From DAOTZS01 sp034434335 (lineage in GTDB: Bacteria; Chloroflexota; Anaerolineae; CG2-30-64-16), in the NCBI GenBank assembly GCA_034434335.1, contig DAOTZS010000130.1, positions 1-14,789 on the forward strand: DNA of 14,789 bases, given 5' to 3'. Numbering within the stretch: the first letter of the stretch is position 1; each line of letters starts with the position of its first letter. The position numbers and the translations under genes are program-made. The notes under the pieces were generated by a model. The model was given only the letters and a program-made list of their open reading frames with translations, was not told the origin of the DNA and made no database searches. Shown one piece after another: positions 12,363 through 14,789 of this stretch.

Positions 12363-13868
12363 ATGTCCAAAAAGCCCCGCAAACCGGTACTACCCAAGGG
12401 CCGTGGAGAACCAGGTTCAACCAGGGTTCAGGTACCAGCGCGCGTTAAGGCCAAGAAATACCGCACCAAGGAATTTATCCCCTATATTATGCGTGCGGAG
12501 ATCGGCATCCACGAAGCAGCCACGATGGAGCCGAGCATAGACGACACCATGGTTCGCAGGGCGATCAACAGCCTGATCGGGCAGCTTCAGCGTGGGCAGG
12601 AAATAGTGTCCGATCCTGGTGGTGCCAAAGATGAGATGGGGCTCATCGAGTGGCGTGTCAGGAGCAATCTGGTAATGGCATTTGAAGAGCACGGCCCCAT
12701 CCCCCACACTGACCTCATTGGTTGCCTCAAGGTGATCCTGGAGTCCATAGATACCTGGAGTGGCCGGCCTCTCGGCAAGCGCGGCTATCTGAATTATCTG
12801 GCAGGCTTCATGCGCCAGTTGGGAGTCAGGGTGCGCAAGCTCAGTTACAAAGAGGCTGTTGCAGAGGGCCTGGTCGAGCCAGTAGAACAAGTCAAACGGC
12901 CTGACCTTACCCAAATGAGCCTGGAGGAGCTGGGCAGATTCTGGCTTGCTCATGATGAGGAATTTGTGGATCTGATAGACGAGTTTAGCAATCGGGCCTC
13001 ATATGAGGTGAGGATGGGACATGCTGAGCAGGTTGTTCAAGTCTGCCGTTCCTTGCTGGGCAAGACTAAAGACCCTGAGCAGCAGGCCGAACTATACTAC
13101 AACATTGGCGTGGCGCTTCGTCATACCGGTGAGCTGGAAGCCAGCGTGGAAGCTCTGCAAAATGCCGTCGAGCTAGTTGACGGCTTCTACGGGGCAATGA
13201 TCGAGCTGGGGCAGTCCTACTTCGAGCAAGGCAACTACAGAGCTGCTCTGGACATCTGGCTCCAGGAACAGTCCGAATCGGGAAACATAACGACCCTGCG
13301 CGATATTGCGCGCGCCTATCGGAAGCTGGGTGACATATCGGCGGAAGAGCGGGCACTCCGTAAGTTTGTTGATCACTCAAGTTCGGGGGTGACAGGGCTG
13401 GCCGAGTTGGCCGACTGCCTGCGTCGGCAGGGAAAGGAGGATGAAGCATCCCTGATTGTACGGCGCATTGTCGCAACGATCCCAGACCGGAGAGACTTCT
13501 TCGAGGACTGGGCTTACTGGCTCTATTACAGACTAACCATGCCCCATCTACCCCATGCCGAAGATGATCTGCTGCAGGCGCTCGACCAGATCGAGTCAGG
13601 ACGGCAAACTGGATGGCCCCACCTGCTCAAAGCCATCGTGTATCAGGCCAGTGGGGATCTGGCTGCCTCCGAACGGGAGCTAGAGCTGGCCTATCAGCAG
13701 GTTCGCTGGCCTGTGGACTGGGAAAATCAGCTCGAACTGTTAGCCCATCTCTTTCCGACTTTTCAGTTCCATCCGTCCAAGCCCTCAACTCAGGTGGTTC
13801 AGCCAGCCAAGAGCGGTAAGATATCATTCCTGCAGAGGCTGTTTGGGGTCAAGAAAGACTCCCGCTAA
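12363..13868 (+). CDS. Tetratricopeptide-repeat protein of unknown function
   Basis: A 501-residue soluble protein. Residues 1-38 are very basic and proline-rich (KKPRKPVLPKGRG), suggesting a disordered or nucleic-acid-binding tail. Residues 39-180 form a helical domain I do not recognise, with EFIPYIMRAEIGIHEA and GYLNYLAGFMRQLGV. TPR-like helix pairs follow at about 242-275 (AELYYNIGVALRHTGELEASVEAL), 276-306, 307-340 and 341-374, and probably more degenerate ones at 405-450. The C-terminus is basic (KISFLQRLFGVKKDSR). No signal peptide, membrane segment or catalytic motif is seen. TPRs mediate protein contacts, so a scaffold role is likely but unspecified. The ATG has GGAGG (12354-12358) only 4 nt upstream. 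It is convergent with the peptidase gene, 39 bp apart. Confidence 0.8.
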   Translation: MSKKPRKPVLPKGRGEPGSTRVQVPARVKAKKYRTKEFIPYIMRAEIGIHEAATMEPSIDDTMVRRAINSLIGQLQRGQEIVSDPGGAKDEMGLIEWRVRSNLVMAFEEHGPIPHTDLIGCLKVILESIDTWSGRPLGKRGYLNYLAGFMRQLGVRVRKLSYKEAVAEGLVEPVEQVKRPDLTQMSLEELGRFWLAHDEEFVDLIDEFSNRASYEVRMGHAEQVVQVCRSLLGKTKDPEQQAELYYNIGVALRHTGELEASVEALQNAVELVDGFYGAMIELGQSYFEQGNYRAALDIWLQEQSESGNITTLRDIARAYRKLGDISAEERALRKFVDHSSSGVTGLAELADCLRRQGKEDEASLIVRRIVATIPDRRDFFEDWAYWLYYRLTMPHLPHAEDDLLQALDQIESGRQTGWPHLLKAIVYQASGDLAASERELELAYQQVRWPVDWENQLELLAHLFPTFQFHPSKPSTQVVQPAKSGKISFLQRLFGVKKDSR

Positions 13869-13907
13869 ACAGGGTGGCGAGAGCTGCCTGGAGCCCCCTT
13901 TCCCCTG

Positions 13908-14690
13908 CTATGCTCTATGCCGGCCCTGGCAGGCCAGGATCACCGCCTCCAACAGCAGGAGAGCGGCAGCGGCCAGAGCATCTATCCCCACCGTGAACAG
14001 GAATGCCAGCGTCAACATCTGGAGGACGCCGGCCACCTGCCCCGCCAGGGACGCAGGCAACCCAGGCAGGCCACCCAGCAGGTATGCCAGGGTCAAAGCA
14101 GCGCCCAGGTAGATGCCGGCCATCAACCATGGCTGCCGATCGGCGGAGCTGGGGGTCATGGCATTGCTCACCACGAAGACTACATAAGCCCACAGCCAGA
14201 AATCGGGCACCAGCCAGATACCGTCCAGCCCGCGCCAGATCCCTCCCCATCCGGCGGCCATCCAGGCCCTTCCCAGGGCAGCTACATCGAAGGCCCAATA
14301 GCTCACCCCCACCAGCACGGCTGTGCCGACCAGAAAAGGTGCCAGCCCCACCAGGCTATCTGCCAGCGTGCCCCCACTGCTGATGGTTACCGAGCCCAAC
14401 TCCACAACGCGACCCCGTTTGCGGGGCCCCAAGGTGAAGCGGCCCACCTTCAGCCCCAGGAGCCTGGCCACTGCCACGTGGCTCAGCTCGTGCAGCAGGA
14501 TGCCGGGCAGCAACAGGAGATAATAGGCCATCAGCGCTGCCTCGGCATTGCCGGTCAGATGCAGCCCGATCACCTGCACCTGCCGGGCGATCCAGCGGCT
14601 GAGGGCCACCAGGCACACCAGGGTAGCAGCAAATGCCAGAAGTTGGAGAAGGAGGGGCATAATAGGGTAGTGCTTTGTGGGATGGTTCAA
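13908..14690 (-). CDS. M50-like membrane metallopeptidase family protein
   Basis: An integral membrane protein of 260 residues with a zinc-binding H67-E-L-S-H71 in a hydrophobic segment (LLLLPGILLHELSHVAVARLLG). This is the site-2-protease/M50 arrangement, in which the two His and a distant Asp bind zinc. SNAMTPSSADRQPW (175-188) provides N176, P180 and D184, resembling the second M50 motif; D184 is the likely third ligand. Hydrophobic segments lie at about 11-33, 52-66, 113-132, 164-178, 188-209 and 217-252. It lacks a PDZ domain and the usual N-terminal HExxH placement of RseP, so it is closer to the short M50-like proteins common in Chloroflexota. The substrate is unknown. No clear Shine-Dalgarno is seen; an in-frame ATG eleven codons in is an alternative start. 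Confidence 0.78.
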   Translation of the reverse strand: MNHPTKHYPIMPLLLQLLAFAATLVCLVALSRWIARQVQVIGLHLTGNAEAALMAYYLLLLPGILLHELSHVAVARLLGLKVGRFTLGPRKRGRVVELGSVTISSGGTLADSLVGLAPFLVGTAVLVGVSYWAFDVAALGRAWMAAGWGGIWRGLDGIWLVPDFWLWAYVVFVVSNAMTPSSADRQPWLMAGIYLGAALTLAYLLGGLPGLPASLAGQVAGVLQMLTLAFLFTVGIDALAAAALLLLEAVILACQGRHRA

Positions 14691-14745
14691 AATTGGTTAA
14701 CACTTTCTGCCCCCTCGGGCCTTCACAGCCCCTCACCCCCCTTTG

Positions 14746-14786
14746 TCCCCCCTCTCCCCTGGCCGCAGGCCAGGGGAGAGGGGGGA
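14746..14786. repeat. Perfect 19-bp palindrome at the window edge
   Basis: The arm at 14746-14764 (TCCCCCCTCTCCCCTGGCC) is the exact reverse complement of 14768-14786 around a GCA loop. It lies about 55 bp upstream of the peptidase start, in a C-rich stretch (14710-14760). The element may continue beyond the window. Confidence 0.9.
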
Positions 14787-14789
14787 TTG

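Overview
The window looks like chromosomal DNA of a GC-rich bacterium, most likely a member of the Chloroflexota (Anaerolineae/Caldilineae-like). The basis is the mix of a gatC-gatA pair, a TrpB2-type tryptophan synthase beta chain under a T-box leader outside the Firmicutes, several small lineage-type hypothetical proteins, and intergenic DNA packed with GC-rich palindromes. The assignment is an inference; no rRNA or other phylogenetic marker apart from gyrB is present.

Left part (1-5308). A short 3' fragment of a probable glycosyltransferase enters from the left edge. It converges on gyrB (minus strand, 205-2133), which follows an uncharacterised polytopic membrane protein (minus, 2201-3307). 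A divergent intergenic region with two sigma70-type promoters leads rightward into gatC and gatA, two subunits of the GatCAB aminoacyl-tRNA amidotransferase; gatB is not here. gatA carries an in-frame extra segment centred on a perfect 10-bp palindrome.

Middle (5309-8774). After a repeat-rich spacer (four tandem 23-bp hairpin units and a larger imperfect inverted repeat) comes a tight three-gene set: a sugar-phosphate nucleotidyltransferase, a 70-aa small protein coupled to it by a 4-nt overlap, and a probable N4-cytosine-type DNA methyltransferase 1 nt further on with no restriction partner. The next 588 bp contain no gene. They are a patchwork of perfect palindromes, a direct repeat and a roughly 330-bp MITE-like unit with matching inverted ends.

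Right part (8775-14789). A class I/II aminotransferase is followed by a strong promoter and a complete tryptophan-specific T-box riboswitch (UGG specifier, F-box, T-box and terminator), which controls a trpB2 gene. A 65-aa zinc-ribbon protein follows with its own promoter, a 13-bp hairpin in its 5' leader and a textbook terminator. Then come a 501-aa TPR protein of unknown role and, convergent to it, an M50-like membrane metallopeptidase. The window ends in a perfect 19-bp palindrome.

Functionally the window combines housekeeping genes (gyrase, tRNA amidation, tryptophan supply) with lineage-specific small proteins. The strongest regulatory logic is that uncharged tRNA-Trp should switch on trpB2. 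The strongest non-coding theme is a set of palindromic repeats spread between genes and, in one case, apparently inside gatA.
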